From assembly GCA_002007465.1 (NCBI GenBank), contig LNAC01000037.1:449685-513684 (forward strand): a stretch of 64,000 bases of DNA, in the 5' to 3' direction. Positions 45,190-58,019 of this stretch are shown here, in pieces. A model generated the notes under the pieces. That model was not told where the DNA came from, did no database searches, and saw only the letters and a program-made list of their open reading frames with translations. The DNA is from Ailurus styani (Eukaryota > Chordata > Mammalia > Carnivora > Ailuridae). The position numbers were made by a program, and so were the translations under genes. The number at the start of each line of letters is the position of its first letter. Position 1 is the first letter of the stretch.

Positions 45190-45700
45190 CAAAAATCTTC
45201 CATTATTTTTCAAATAGATGTTCTTCCCCTTTTTCTCTCTCTTCTCCTGGGATCCCTGCAGTGCAAATGCTTTCACACTGCATGGAGTCACTGAGTTTCC
45301 TAAATCTATCCTCATTTTTGCATAATTCTTTTTCTTTCATTTGTTCAGCTTGATTATTTTCCATTACTTTGTCTTCTAGTTCACAATTTATTGTGTTCTC
45401 CATCTCTGATTGATTTTTTAAATATTTTCTACCTCTTTGTTAAGGGTCTCACTAATGTTCTCTAGTTTTTTTCTCAACTCTGATCAGTATCTTTATGACT
45501 ATTATTTTAAGTTCTCTATAAGGCATATATATTCTGTTTCACTTACGCGTCTTGCTGTGGTTTTGTCTTGTTTCATTTGTGACATGTTCTTCTGTCTCTT
45601 CATTTTGCCTAACTCTGTATGTCTTGCCTAACTCTGTGTTTCTCCTCATTTTGCCTACATCTGTCTGTTTTGGTGTCTTAGGAAAGTTAGCAATGGCTTT
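45190..45700 (-). pseudogene. L1 ORF1 remnant
   Basis: The minus frame 45203-45403 includes 'FRKLSDSMQCESICTAGIPG', matching the coiled-coil end and the start of the RNA-recognition domain of carnivore L1 ORF1p ('SDS...IGIPE' type). The downstream part is cut off by the inverted insertion at 44844-45189. Non-functional. Confidence 0.75.
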
Positions 45701-46649
45701 TGCTCTTGAATTTAATGGACAGGATGTGTACTTCTAAGTAGGTCAAAGCAATACTCTTATATAGTGTATGTGCAGTCATTGCAGACCTGGACTGGCTGGG
45801 GCTGCTCCACAAAGCACACATGCGAAGCAGGTGCAGTTTTAACAAGGTGCATATGTCCTCTCCAGGAAGTCAGAAGAAGAAGTGTTGGCAAGGTTTGTGT
45901 TGTGCAGGTCTTCTGGGGGAGGGGATCTGGTACACAGGGACTGAGGTAGGTCTTGCTGGAGTGGGGCAGGATGTCATGTTTAAAAGTTAGGTAGTGAGTG
46001 CAAGTGCAGCACTGGTTCCCACAAGTGGCTATGTGTTTATGATGAGGGGCATAGGAAGGAAATGGTGACTGCCAGCTCCTTTGTTTCTGAAGAAATCCTC
46101 CCAGAACTCTGAGATTAGTAACTAACTCTGTCTCCCATAAGCCCTATGTGCCTGTGACTTTCAAATTACTGCTTCCAAACTGTATCTCCATGGGTTGTTT
46201 GCTGTGCTGTCTCTTTAAGGACAGGGGCTCATCTTCTTATTACCCTCCTGGTTCTCTCAGAGACAAGCCCACTGATTTTTAAAGTCCCAGAATTTAAGTC
46301 TTGCTGATTGTATGCACTCATGAAATTTCATCCCTCTGGTTTTCAAAGCCAGATGTTATGGGGACTCTCTTCCTTTTGTAGGCTTCCTGCTGTGCTAGCC
46401 TGTTTATTGTCCCTCTCTGTGCCCTGGTTCCCTTCCTCCAGTGGTCAGACCCACAGAGTTTATGCTCCCACTGAGTCCTCATCCTTCCCACCCTCTTCCA
46501 TGTATCTTCTCTACATTTAGTTGTCAAGTTTGTTGAGCCAGTATTTGGGTCCCTTCGGTTTGTTTACTCTGGTGCAAGTGTTATCTAGTTATACTGTGTC
46601 CTAGAACAGCGTGAATTTATGGTCCTCCTACTCCATCTTCCTGGAAAGT

Positions 46650-48640
46650 CCTCCTTTAATTTTTATATGATAGTTGAGTGGTTCACACACTATCCTAATA
46701 TAAAGTTACATCTTTCTAACTTTGACCATTTTTTAATCTTTACCAGTGTGCTCTATACTTTAAAGTTTTCACGTTGCTCATTAGTGTCATTTCATTTTAG
46801 TTCAAAGAACTCCTTTCAGCATTTCTTGCAAGGCCTAGTTGTGGTGAAATCCCTCAACTTTTTCGGGAGGGGGTGATTTATATCTCCTTCATATATGAAA
46901 GATAATTTTGCCAGGTAAAGTATTTTTGGCTGGCAAATTTTATCTTTCCAAAGTTTGAAAATGTCATTCCTGTATCTCCTGTCTTGTAGAATTTCTTCTG
47001 AGAAATCCACTGATAGAAGAATGGGGGTTCTTTTGTGGGTTCCTCTTTTTTTTAACTATCTACCTTTAAAATTCTTTCTTATAGTTGCTTTTGACAGTTC
47101 ATTATAATGTATCTTGGAGAAGTTTGCTTTGCATTGATATAATAAGGTGTTCTATTAGTTTCATGGACTTGTGCGTCCAAGTCCATACCCAGGTTTAGGA
47201 AGTTCTTAGTTATTACTTATTTAAATGAACTTTTTCCCCCTTTATCCTTCTTTTGTCTTTCTGGACTGAAATAATTTAAATATTTACCTTTCTAGTGTAT
47301 TCTGTTAGTTTTTGTATTGTAGCCTTTCTTCAGTCTTTGTATTTCAGTTCCTTTTCCTAACTGTACTATTTCTATATTCCTATCCTCCAAGTCATTTATT
47401 AATTTTTTCCATCTAGTTTTTCCTGTTACTGATAATCTCTATTGCATTTTTCATCTCATTATTTTTCCAGAATTTCTGTTTTTAGTAATTTCAGTATCTT
47501 TAATTAATAACTTCTGTTTATTGTGTTCCTGATTCCATTGAATTATCTTTCTGAGATTTTTTGTAGCCCATTGAATTTTTTATAATAGTTATTTTGAATT
47601 TATCAGTTAGATCACAATATCCCATGCCTTTGAGTTTGGTGGTTGGAAAATTATTCTCTTTGATATAATATTTTCTTGATTTTTATACCTTTTTTTGTAG
47701 CTATGTACTTATACCCTCACATTTGAAGTAGCAGATAGCATTTTAAATTTTTTCTTCTTTTGCTCTTACAGTTCAATAGGCTGGTTAATGGAAACATTTC
47801 TTTCTCATTCCAAAATGTGCTATAGCTCAAATTGTGGCTTCTCCTTTGCCCACTGATTGTGGCCTATTTCCTGAACACATTCCCTATCTACTGGATCTTG
47901 GTCTCATGGACACATTATGAAATGTGCACAAGGAATCAAAAACACAGTTGGGGAAGATGTGTATTTAGAATGTAGTGTGTTTGAGACACACGTTGTAGGG
48001 AAATTCCCAGGTGTGGCACTCGCAGAAGAATGTGGGTGGACCTTTTGCTGAGCAAAATACCTTCAAGGCCTTTTGAATTCTAATCTGTCTCTTTCTCAAT
48101 ATCCTCATTCCTCCCAGTGGCAGTACTAAGGTGGCAGATCTCCCACCTTAGTACTCCAAGTGCTGATGGAAAAAACTGGAGTTCTCCACTTGCCTCCCAC
48201 GCAACTGGGATAATTGAACTCTCTCTTACTGCCTTCATCTCTGCCTGCAGGATAGATGTCTCTGACAGAAAAATCAGTTCCAGTCAAGTGGGGCAGCACC
48301 AGAAATGGTTGTCTTACTACCTTCACTGCAACCAAACTTGTATTTTTGTTTATTTTTCCTCCAATGATGTGGTGGATTTTGCCTTCAGAAGGGCTGGACT
48401 TTTGCAAGTTCTTTCTTACAGATGAGTGACTGTACAATTCAACATTCACCTAATTCTGGCTCCTTTGGTTCCAAAGCTTATATGGCAGTTTGTCAATCTC
48501 TTACAAGCACACCTGTGGGCAAGATTCTTCTTGGGTCTTTTGCAGCAAGGTGCAAAATCTGGAAATTCCCACAAAGATATTCTTGTACAGGTATGGATGT
48601 CTAATCCACTGATTAAAAAGGAAATAAAAGGGATGAATGT
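46650..48640 (-). mobile_element. Old LINE-1, ORF1 side and 5' UTR
   Basis: Diverged minus-strand sequence sharing landmarks with the inter-ORF region of the better L1 copies ('cagcatttcttgcaaggcc', 'gagaaatccactgatagaag') and continuing into 5' UTR-like DNA to about 48640. The last 500 bp are only tentatively assigned. Confidence 0.6.
48122..48155. repeat. Perfect 13-bp inverted repeat with 8-nt loop
   Basis: Arms agtactaaggtgg and ccaccttagtact around cagatctc. No T-run follows, so it does not look like a bacterial-type terminator, and there is no gene beside it. Confidence 0.85.
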
Positions 48641-48644
48641 CTCC

Positions 48645-49330
48645 ACTCCCCATTCTCACTACTTTATGTTTATTTATTTATATCTATTGTAATCAGGTTC
48701 TACATGATGCCTTATCTTCTACTAGCTTCCTTCTTGAAGTCACCTTACAGAATCACATTAATCATTCTAAAGAAGAGTTTTGGCTTATGTTTTCTGTTGT
48801 CCAAAGCCTTACACTACTCCATACAAAATAATACTCTTTAGCCTGGTGCTTGAGAATCTCCTTGATAATTATCCATCCTACTTTTCCTGCTTCTTCCACT
48901 ATTTCATTTCTAATATATGTTATATTCCCAAGCAAACTAAATGACTATTTCTCAAACAAGCACTTTCTCATTATTGTGATTTATTGATTATTCTTTCTAC
49001 CTAAATTGTCCTTTTCTTATTTTAATGTCACCAAGCATTCCTGTCTTTCAGTATTCATTCAGATGTCACTCCCTAAACATAACCTTCTCTCAGTCTGCTG
49101 CCAGAGTTAATCAGCTCTCTGAATTTCCAATTCACTTTGTTCATACCTCTCACCATTTTCACATTTATTATATATTTATTTGTAAGTCTTAAAAATCCCT
49201 GTAATGCTGAAAACTTCTTGAGGATAAAAATTATGTTGTATGTATATATTTTTATTCCTCAGGTTCATGCATTTTATAAATTAATTATTTTTGGTGCTTA
49301 TTTAGTTGATTGAATGAATGCAAGAAAGAA
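48645..49330 (+). mobile_element. LINE-2 (3' region)
   Basis: L2 landmarks in order: 'tactctttagcctggtgctt', 'attgtccttttcttatttt', 'ttcattcagatgtcactccc', 'acttcttgaggataaaaatt', and the 3' end 'tagttgattgaatgaatgc'. Highly diverged, as expected for L2. Confidence 0.78.
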
Positions 49331-49390
49331 AATGCATGTATCTCATTGAGGCATAAAACCTCAGAGGATTCACTGAAGAGGTCCCTGCTT

Positions 49391-49510
49391 TCATTCACTT
49401 GATAAATATTTATTGAGTACCTACTATATTTCAGATACTGTATTGTGCTATTAGAATTCATCAGTGAACCAGACCAAAATCCCTGTTCTCAAGGAAAGAA
49501 GGGATTAATA
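49391..49510. repeat. Ancient repeat fragment, unnamed
   Basis: 'gataaatatttattgagtac' and 'aaaatccctgttctcaagg' recur in a common old mammalian repeat. The 33485-33540 segment shares its start. Confidence 0.5.
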
Positions 49511-49599
49511 TATATTTCAGAAGTTACTGCTTTTCTAATTATTTATTTGGAAGACTGAAGTTTTATAGGACAGGACCCAGGCTTTTAAAAGGAACTCCA

Positions 49600-49797
49600 G
49601 GGATGCCTGAGTGGCTCAGTAGGTTAAGCACCTGCCTTCAGCTCAGGTCATGATCCCAGAGTCCTGGGATCCAGTCCTGCATTGGACTCCTTGCTCAGAG
49701 GTGAGCCTGCTTCTCCCTCTGCCTGCCACTCCCCCTGCTGTTCTCTCTCTCTGGCAAATAAACAAATAAAATCTTTTAAAAATATAAATAAATAATA
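49600..49797 (+). mobile_element. CAN-SINE
   Basis: Head 'gggatgcctgagtggctcag', older 'taggttaagcacc' type. TSD aaaaggaactc and aaaaggagttc. Confidence 0.94.
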
Positions 49798-49799
49798 AA

Positions 49800-50491
49800 A
49801 GGAGTTCTATTAATGTGCTCCTATATTGTGATTTGATATGTTCAGTTGCACATTGCCCTCATTCCTGCACTGGGCGTACCCTGCCAGCCTGATTCTTGGG
49901 TTTGCTCCTGCTCAGACTTTATCTCTCTTGCTGTGTTGACTCAGCATTTGACACTTTGAATCCAGAGTGCCTCTGAATCCACTGAGTCCATTTTTCCTTC
50001 TCAGACTAGTAGTTAGCATATTTCCCAGGTGCTTTGAGGCATACAACCACCTTGACAGCTCCTGTCTGTGCACTGATGACTTGATATAACCTTGTCCTAC
50101 TGCATGACTCCACATAAGACAGATGTTTACCAACTGGTCATTCAATATAGAAATGCATTTCTGATGTGCTCTGTGCCAGTAATAGATAAGCAGAAAAATT
50201 GCCAAGTATTTACTGAGGACCTGGTGAGTATCCAGTATGGTGTTAAGCAGTATGGGGAGAAACAAAAGAAGTAACCACCTTCCCTTACATGCACTTATAA
50301 AAATATATATTCTAGTTGAGGTAGTAGCAAACAATTCATACAAAGGAAATTGGTGAGTACATTATGCCCTCTTTCTTCACTCACCTTATTTAAATATGTA
50401 TTATTACTTCTCCAAGTCACAAAGGTATTATTTTTAAAATATATTATATGTTTATATCTATATCTATATACCTATATGTAAAGAGATGGAT

Positions 50492-50532
<41 letters not shown>

Positions 50533-51041
50533 CTTCTACAGAATGCATTTAAGGAAATGCTTGGTGCCACATCCTAGCAAACTTTTTGTTGCTGAGTATG
50601 TGAGAGAATATGAAGAGAGGAGAAAAATAAAATTCAGTTAACAATGAAAAATTAAATAATATTAAATCAGAATTTCTTAATTTTCTGCCTCCTGTTACTT
50701 CTTAGCTCTACTGTCTAAGAACCAGATTTACAACTCTTCGTCCTTAGACTTTAGCCAGAAAGTGATAGTTGTATGAGAGCACATCTAAAATTTTATCATA
50801 GATATTTTTGACTTATATGAATTCAACTTTACATTCTTACTTCTATTTAATTAAAATACTGTTAAATTATATTTTATATGGATATTCCCTATTACATACT
50901 ATAATTGCTGTATATTATTTTATAAATTATATGTTTTCACATACATGCTACTCTCCAGGACTGCATAACAAAATAAGATTTACTATAGTGTTTGTACATT
51001 CAGTATAAAAGAAATGTAAATAAATATCAAAAGGAATTTTG
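49800..51041. other. Single-copy DNA, no gene recognised
   Basis: Holds a (GATA)n microsatellite and a 144-codon minus frame (49912-50343) without recognisable motifs, low in charged residues and without supporting signals. I treat that frame as chance. The segment 50140-50330 is weakly repeat-like. Confidence 0.5.
50492..50531. repeat. (GATA)10 microsatellite
   Basis: Perfect tetranucleotide repeat, likely length-variable. Confidence 0.97.
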
Positions 51042-51053
51042 ACTGTTATTTTT

Positions 51054-51246
51054 TTTAAAGATTTTATTTATTCATTTGACACAGAGAGAGAGATCACAAG
51101 TAGGCAGAGAGGCAGGCAGACAGATAGGAGGTATCAGGTTCCCTGCCGAGCAGAGAGCCTGATGCGGGCCTTGATCCCAGGACCCTGAGATTATGATCTG
51201 AGCTGAAAGCAGAGGGTTTAACACACAGAGCCACCCAGGCGCCCTA
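51054..51246 (-). mobile_element. CAN-SINE, young
   Basis: Minus-strand copy; 12-bp TSD actgttattttt at 51042-51053 and 51247-51258. Confidence 0.96.
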
Positions 51247-51259
51247 ACTGTTATTTTTA

Positions 51260-52560
51260 ATTTAAGGAATATAACATTACTTCATGCATAAGACAATATT
51301 CTGAGTAAGTCAGACTGAGAGATTACAAATCTAAAAAGGCAAGTCATGTTGGAGTAACAAACGTAAGGAAGATACATACACAATCTTTTCATCTTCTTTT
51401 TTTAAATAAAAATATTTCCTAAATCTAAAAGTGTCCAAATATCCATGTAGGTTCCATGGAAAAATGACTGCAGAAATGTGTTTCTGAAAATAAATCATTT
51501 GGCATTTATAGCAAAGATACTGAAGTTCTGAAAGTAAAAAAAAAAAAAAAAAAAACTACTCTTCAGTATATGCAGAGACTTATAAATAATTGATAAGCTG
51601 TTGGCCACTATGTTAAAGTGACAAAATGTACATTTAAATTTCTATATAAAAATTGATATTATCAACCAAAACTGTTTATACAAGGTATTACATTGTTTTG
51701 TCACGAGTTCTCTTTAACTCTGAGTTAGTAGACAAGGTTGTTACTGGCTATTACAAGGAACGATTTTCCAAGTTTTATGGTTAGTAAAATGCTGGGTGAC
51801 ACAATATTTAATTATATTCTTTATATGACATCAACTCCTAAAACAAAATATTTCTTTGTCTTTCCTCCAAAGAGAAAAATTGATTTTAAAATTATAGCAT
51901 ATTTCAATTATAGCAAATACTACATTAACAAGAAAGTTCTCTAATTGCTTTGCCTTTCTACATTACTTATTTGCATCTATATGTACATTTGAGCAATGTA
52001 GCCTGTCAACCTGAATCATTTGGGGGAAAGAAATCATGTAAACAAGCAATCCAAATAATCCTGGTAGGGACTTCATTCATTATTCATGGTGGAATGTATG
52101 GAGTTCACCTATATAGGAAGCTCATTTGAAATGACATAGCTAAATATCTGTGGACATACTTTCACAAGAATTTCTCTAACATTCAGTTTCATAATACACA
52201 CTGGAAAAAATGAAACAGTTCATTGTTGAATATCAAAAAAATTAAAATTTACAACCATTTTTAAATTTTTTCTACCATAAATTTTTGCTTTGTGGTTATC
52301 ATTAAACTTACATAACATTTCTTATAGGTATAAGAGTCAAATTTTAGCTAAAAATGACATAACCCAACTATACAAAAACACTACCTTTTTACTCTCCCTC
52401 CTGTATTTTATATTTTTGATATCACAGTTTACCTGTTATCATATTGCATATCATTTAACAAGTCATTGTAGCTATTATTATTTGTAATACTTTGGTCCTT
52501 TTACCTTTATGTTAGAATGAAATTATTAACACAGAACCATTTTATAATATTAGATATTCA
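51260..52560. other. AT-rich single-copy DNA
   Basis: No gene, RNA or clear transposon recognised. A run of about 21 A residues ends near 51556; the 280 bp before it do not match a known gene or SINE by eye and no TSD was seen. Confidence 0.45.
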
Positions 52561-53990
52561 AATTTGACTTTATAATCTAACCTTTTTCTACCTCTTTCTC
52601 TTTCCCTTCTTCTGGAATTCCAGTAATAATATATAGATTGTTTTGTTAATGGTATCCATAGTTCACACAAGTTTTCCTCATTATTTTTCATCCTTTTTTC
52701 TTTAGTCTTCTGTGACTTGATAATTTCATATGATCTGTCTTGTATTATTTTATTATAGATTATTTCTTCTGTTTAATATGTCTGTTAGTAAGTCCTCTTT
52801 TGCATTTTTTCCCATTTCATTCCTTGTATTCTTCAGTTCCTGGATTTCTGTTTGGTTCTTTTTTAATTATTTTTATCTCTCTGTTAAACTAATCTTTTTG
52901 TTGACTTATTGTTCTCCTGAAAGCATCGCATTGTTTTTCTGTTTTCTTGTAGTTCACTAAGCTATCTCCAAACAATTGTTTTGAAATTTTTATTGGGCAA
53001 ATTAAAAATTTCCATTTCTGGGGAATTACGTGTTCCCTTGGTGATATAATGTTTCTTTAATTTTTCATGTACCTTGAGGACTTACATTGTTGTCTTTGCA
53101 TTTGAAAAAGGAGCCACCTCCTCCATTCTTTACTGTTTTATTTTTCAAAAGTAATACCTTCCATCTGCTCTATTAAGGATTCTGAGGATTTCTCAGATTA
53201 TTTCTATAGATATGCCTGATTCATATTTCTTGTTCTGTCTTGGGAGGTGGAAATTTATAATTTTGTATGCTTTCTCTTGATTCTGTAAAGGCAGCTCAAG
53301 AGTTGACAGTCTCCCCTTTTCTTTCCCTATGGCATTGATGAGTGTTCATTTTTGTGTGCTTTCTCCCAGTCCTACAGAGTCAGACTGGCTTTCTGTATAC
53401 CATGGGGCCTGCTCCCTGTGTGCCCCTTCAATCACTTTTGCCACCCTCAGAGGTGAACCCAAGGAACTGGTTACATGGTAGGGGTGCATGTAGCATTGAG
53501 GTGCCCATGGGCCATTTGGGAGAATCTGCAGACAAGGCATCCCCAACAGCTCATGGGTGGGTTTCCTTATGCTGCCCACTTCATAATTTGTAAGCTCTGT
53601 GTCCTTTGATGCCCTCTGAGGCCTCTGGTCACTGTTATCCCAGATGTTCTTTGCCCCCTACTCACATAGCAGTATCTCAGTGTTCTGGGTGGGACAAGAA
53701 AGAATTGTCTTTGGGAATGTCCCACACAGGTGGGGAAGCCAGATGCTCATGCATATGTTCTCACTTTCTCCTGTGGGGGAAATGAAGACTAAGAAGGACT
53801 GTCTTGGTACTGACTTGTGTTGCCTTGGGGGAGGGGTAATGCACGCAAAGTGAAACTCTCTTACAATCTTGAATGTACCCAATCACAGACTTTCTTTTTC
53901 TTTTTGTTCTAATGGTGTGCTGGAACTTCTACTCTTAACTCCATTTTCCATTGGTATTCTGGACAAAAGGAGGATTGCAATGTATATAAC
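52560..53990 (-). mobile_element. Old LINE-1, ORF1 and 5' UTR side
   Basis: Reversed L1 landmarks: 'ctggatttctgtttggttct', 'ttgtagttcactaagctatc', 'gaggacttacattgttgtct', 'gccacctcctccattcttta'. No ORF2 portion is attached. Contains the donor arm of the 98-bp inverted duplication. Confidence 0.65.
53449..53546 (+). repeat. 98-bp inverted duplication, arm 1
   Basis: Perfectly complementary to 54150-54247 (98 of 98). It lies in continuous old-L1-like sequence, so it is probably the source copy. Confidence 0.93.
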
Positions 53991-54149
53991 CATAAATTAG
54001 GGAAAATACTTTTATCAGTTATATTCTCATTAACTCCCAATGGATTCTGTCTAACTCATTTTGCTCTGTCTGTAGGCCATCCTCTCCCTCTATAACCCTG
54101 AAAGTATCATATATATTCTCAAACAGCAGTAAGAGGAAAGAGGAATAGC

Positions 54150-54247
54150 TTGGGGATGCCTTGTCTGCAGATTCTCCCAAATGGCCCATGGGCACCTCAA
54201 TGCTACATGCACCCCTACCATGTAACCAGTTCCTTGGGTTCACCTCT
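54150..54247 (-). repeat. 98-bp inverted duplication, arm 2
   Basis: Exact reverse complement of 53449-53546, 603 bp further right. No TSD or tail. Flanks (gaggaatagc on the left, agcttcttctcg on the right) do not continue the donor sequence. Confidence 0.93.
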
Positions 54248-54990
54248 AGCTTCTTCTCGAAGTTTTCCTTCTCATGGTGTTACAGTTTTCCTTTCTGCAC
54301 ACAGTGTGGAGCTTCTCCATGCACTTTTATTTATGAACTGAATACAAGTATATTTCACCCCAGTCCTATATTCTTCCAGAAGATGATAGAGGACTGGGGC
54401 AAAGAGGCTGATATGCTTACATGTGCTTTTCTCCTCTGCACAGAATCTTTTTGGACATGCGATCATTGTGCAAAGAGTGTTTATTAAGTTTTCTGGGTGA
54501 CAGATATAGATCAAGAAGTATCTGGATAAAACCAGGAAGTCAGCTAAATTTATTTTATGCCTCCTCATACCTTCACTTTGACCAAATCCTACTCTCCACC
54601 CCATTACCCAATGCTTTTTCTGGCTCTCCTCCTTCCCCTAGGCAACTTAATCTTGGATTAATTTCTTGGTACAAAACTCTTAGTTTTTTATTTAATTCCA
54701 AACAATTTCAAAAATTCACCTAGCATGCTCCCTGTACTATATTCAGTTCCAATATGTTGAAATTATATCATAATGAAGTGAAAAGTTAGTCAATGGATAC
54801 CAAGATTTTTTTGTTGTTGTTTCATGGACCAATAAAATAAAGCCACAATAGCAAAAAAAAAAAAAATCAAGACCAACGCATGTCTGCAAACTTTTTATTT
54901 CAACAAAGTTATAAAAAAAATGCATGCTTATGTGTGTACACACACTCACCCATAGTCTGCCACTTAAGTAACAGATATTTATCATGTCAT
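54248..54990. other. Single-copy DNA, no feature recognised
   Basis: AT-rich. Frames at 54272-54604 (minus) and 54421-54723 (plus) overlap on opposite strands with no motif, and I regard both as chance. Confidence 0.5.
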
Positions 54991-54994
54991 TAAC

Positions 54995-55210
54995 CTGTAC
55001 AGGACATTTAACATTGTATTAACTCAGGTTATCACCATAATAATCTTATGAAAATGGTACCATTATTAACCACACTATAGAGCTGTGCAAAGTACATTTT
55101 AGAAAGGATTAATCACCTGGACAAGCTTATAAAATTATAAGTGAAATGGGTGCTGTACAACAAAGATAGCTTGAAACCAAAACACCACTTTTAAACTACT
55201 ATGCCAAACT
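54995..55210 (+). mobile_element. MIR SINE
   Basis: 'taacattgtattaactcagg', 'gaaaatggtaccattatta' and 'ggattaatcacctggacaag' follow the MIR core order. Diverged. Confidence 0.65.
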
Positions 55211-55888
55211 GCTTTTGCCAGACCAGATGGAATATACCATCTTTTATGTAGACCATTATTTCAAAAGAAAAACTCTTTGAAGCAAATATAGTAGGATGAA
55301 TACTTTAGAAAAAAAGTAAAAAATCATGAACTACACTAATTCAATCCTAAACTAAAAATCCTGGATTAAACTAAGTCTAGCTTTATGAAAACAAATAATT
55401 CATTTTGTTACTCACATGTGAAATCTTTGCTATTGACAAGTCCTTAGCAATCATTGTGTCAGCTCATTTTGTGGCTTTTAATACTAACTTCCTATAAGGA
55501 GACTCTAAGTTGTTAGGACATCTAATGATAATAAAAGCAGACCAGCAGAGTTCCTTAAACTATATTTAAATGAGCAACTACCTACTTAACTTATGAATAT
55601 TGTGGTAAGAGAACACTAGTCTTTGAATCAAGGAACTTGGTTTTAATTCTGATTCTACTACCAGGCTGCCTTCTTATATCACATGCTGTTTTAAGAATTG
55701 AGTGAGATAGTAACAGTGAAATACTGGATAAAGGGCTTGGAATATAACAGCAATTTATTTTAAATATAGAACTTAATTTCAAGTAAATTAAGCTCTGTGG
55801 ACTTCAGCTTACTTAAAGGTAAAGATTCCATGATTTAAAAGAGCTTAGGACTTTTGTTCAGAAATGTGTCTCACCAACAGTAAATAAT
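55211..55888. other. Single-copy DNA, no feature recognised
   Basis: AT-rich, frame-poor sequence upstream of an L1 3' end. Nothing further seen. Confidence 0.5.
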
Positions 55889-56076
55889 TATTTTTAAAGT
55901 TATTATTTAAATTCCAGTTAGTTAACATAAGGTATAATATTGATTTCAGGTGTACAGTTTAGTGATTCAGTACTTCCATAACATATCTGTTGCTCATCAC
56001 AAGTGCACCCTTTAATCCCCATCACCTATTTAACCCATCCCCCACCCACCACCCCTCTGCCAAACATCAGCTTGTT

Positions 56077-56280
56077 TTTTCTTTCTTTTTTTTTTTTTAA
56101 GATATTTACTTATTTGACAGAGAGAGACAGCAAGAGACAGAACACAAGCAGGGGGAGTGTGAGAGGGAGAAGCAAGCTTCCTGTAGAGCAGGGAGCCTGA
56201 TGCGGGGCTCAATCCCAGGACCCTGGGATCATGACCTGAGCTGAACACAGACGCTTTATGACTAAGCCACCCAGGCGCTC
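56077..56280 (-). mobile_element. CAN-SINE
   Basis: Perfect 12-bp TSD catcagcttgtt at 56065-56076 and 56281-56292. Confidence 0.95.
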
Positions 56281-56841
56281 CATCAGCTTGTTCTCAATAG
56301 TTAAAAGTTTGTTTCCTGGATTGCAACTCTCTTCCCCCCACCCATGATCATTTATTTTGTGTCTTAAATTCCACACATGAGTGAAATCATATGATGTTTA
56401 TCTTTCTCTGACTTATTGCGCTTGGCATAATACTCCCTAACTTCATCCATGTCATTGCAAATGGCAAGATTTCATTCCTTTTGTGGCTGAGTTAAATATA
56501 ATATATACCCTAACTTTATCCATTCATCAGTTGATAGACATTTGGGCTCTTTCCATAATTTGGCTATTGTAGATAATGCTGCAATAGACATTGGGGTGTA
56601 TGTGTATTTTTGTATCCTTTGGGTAAATACCTAGTAGTGCAGTTGCTGGATCACAAGGTACTTCTATATTTAACTTTTTGAGGAACCTCCGTAATATTTT
56701 ACAAAGTGGCTGCACTGGTTTGCATTCTCACTAAAAGTGCAAGACAGTTCCCCTTTCTCCACATCCTTGCCAACACCTGTTGTTTCTTATGTTGTTGATT
56801 TTAGCCATTCTGGCAGGTATGAGGTAATATCTCATTGCAAT

Positions 56842-57035
56842 ATTTTTTAAGATTTTATTTATTTATTTATTTGACAGGGAGATTACAAGTACGCAGAGAG
56901 GCAGGCAGAGAGAGAGTGGAGGAAGCAGGCTCCCTGCTGAGCAGAGAGCCGATGCGGGGCTCGATCCGAGGACCCTGAGATCATGACCTGAGCCGAAGGC
57001 AGAGGCTGTAACCCACTGAGCCATCCAGGCGCCCC
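56842..57035 (-). mobile_element. CAN-SINE, young
   Basis: Perfect 12-bp TSD tctcattgcaat at 56830-56841 and 57036-57047. Confidence 0.96.
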
Positions 57036-58019
57036 TCTCATTGCAATTTTGATGTGCATTTCCCTGATGTTGAGTGATCTTGAACATTTTTTCCTGTGTC
57101 TATTGGCCATTTGTATGGCTTCTTTGTAAAAATGTCCTTTCTTGTTTTCTGCCCATATTTAGATTGGATTATTTCTTTTGGGGGAATGCTGAGTTTGATA
57201 AGTTCTTTATAGATTTTGGATACTAATCCTTTATCCAAATATGTCATTTGCAAATATCTTTTCCCATTCCAATCGTTGCCTTTTAGTTTTGTTGATTGTT
57301 TCCTTCACTGCACAGAAAGAGACCTTTTATTCTGATAAAGTCCCAATAGTTCATTTTTTGTTCTGTTTCCTTGCCACAGTAGACATATCTTTTAAGAAGT
57401 TGCTACAGCAAATGTCAAAGAGGTTACTGCTTGTGTTCTCCTCTAGGATTTTGATGGTTTCCTCTCTCACTTTTACGTCTTCCATCCAGTTTATGTTTGT
57501 GTATGGTGCAATCAAGTGGTCCAGTTTTATTCTTCTGCACGTGGTTGTCCAGTTTTCCCAACACCATTTGTGGAAGTGACTATCTTTTATTTTTTTTTTC
57601 CTTTTGGGTATTCTTTGCTGTTTTGTCTAAGATTAATTGACTAAATTGTTGTGGGTTCATTTCTGGGTTTTCTATTCTATTCTATTGATCTATGTGTCTA
57701 TTTTTGTGTCAATACTGTACTGTCTTGATCACTACAGCTTTGAAGACTTAAGACTTACTTGAAGACTGGAATTGGGATGCCTCTAGCTTTGCTTTTCTTT
57801 TCCAAGTTTGTTTTGGCAATTCAGGGTCTTTTGTGATTCCATACAAATTTTAGGATTGTTTCTTCTGTGAAAACAGCTGTTGGTAAACATTAAATAACTT
57901 TAAAAACAAAGTAAAATTATTTTTTTTGGTCAAAATATATTTTATATTTGAACCAAACAAAATATTTTTATAATTAATAATCAAATTCCAGATAAACTGC
58001 AATCTTCAAATTGAAAATT

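Larger units (their letters stand above)
37490..46645 (-). mobile_element. Long LINE-1, near full length, heavily interrupted
   Basis: Minus-strand L1 from a 3' UTR at about 37490 to a 5' end near 46630-46645 (reversed 'gatggagtaggaggac'). ORF2 remnants run 37930-44100, with recognisable minus frames at 39717-39911, 41461-41742 and 41804-42037; inter-ORF about 44350-44840; ORF1 about 45190-45700; 5' UTR to 46645. Inserts: a SINE (38339-38522), a probable solo LTR (38748-39460), a SINE nest (42319-43185), two more SINE sites (43372-44104) and an inverted copy of its own ORF2 (44844-45189). About 130 bp at 37780-37910 does not fit L1. Confidence 0.85.
55890..57890 (-). mobile_element. LINE-1 (3' UTR and ORF2 C-terminal half)
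   Basis: Minus-strand L1: 3' UTR from about 55890, ORF2 from about 56500 to 57890. Minus frames 56527-56715 and 57038-57253 match ORF2 C-terminal and linker segments. Two SINEs are inserted. 5'-truncated near 57890. Confidence 0.9.

Noticed and set aside
49912..50343. 144-codon minus-strand frame, possible novel gene
   Set aside because: No start context, domain, homologue or splice pattern could be recognised, and a frame this long can occur by chance in 64 kb of AT-rich DNA.
54272..54723. Overlapping frames of about 100-110 codons on both strands
   Set aside because: No recognisable domains; antisense overlap of similar length is typical for chance frames.
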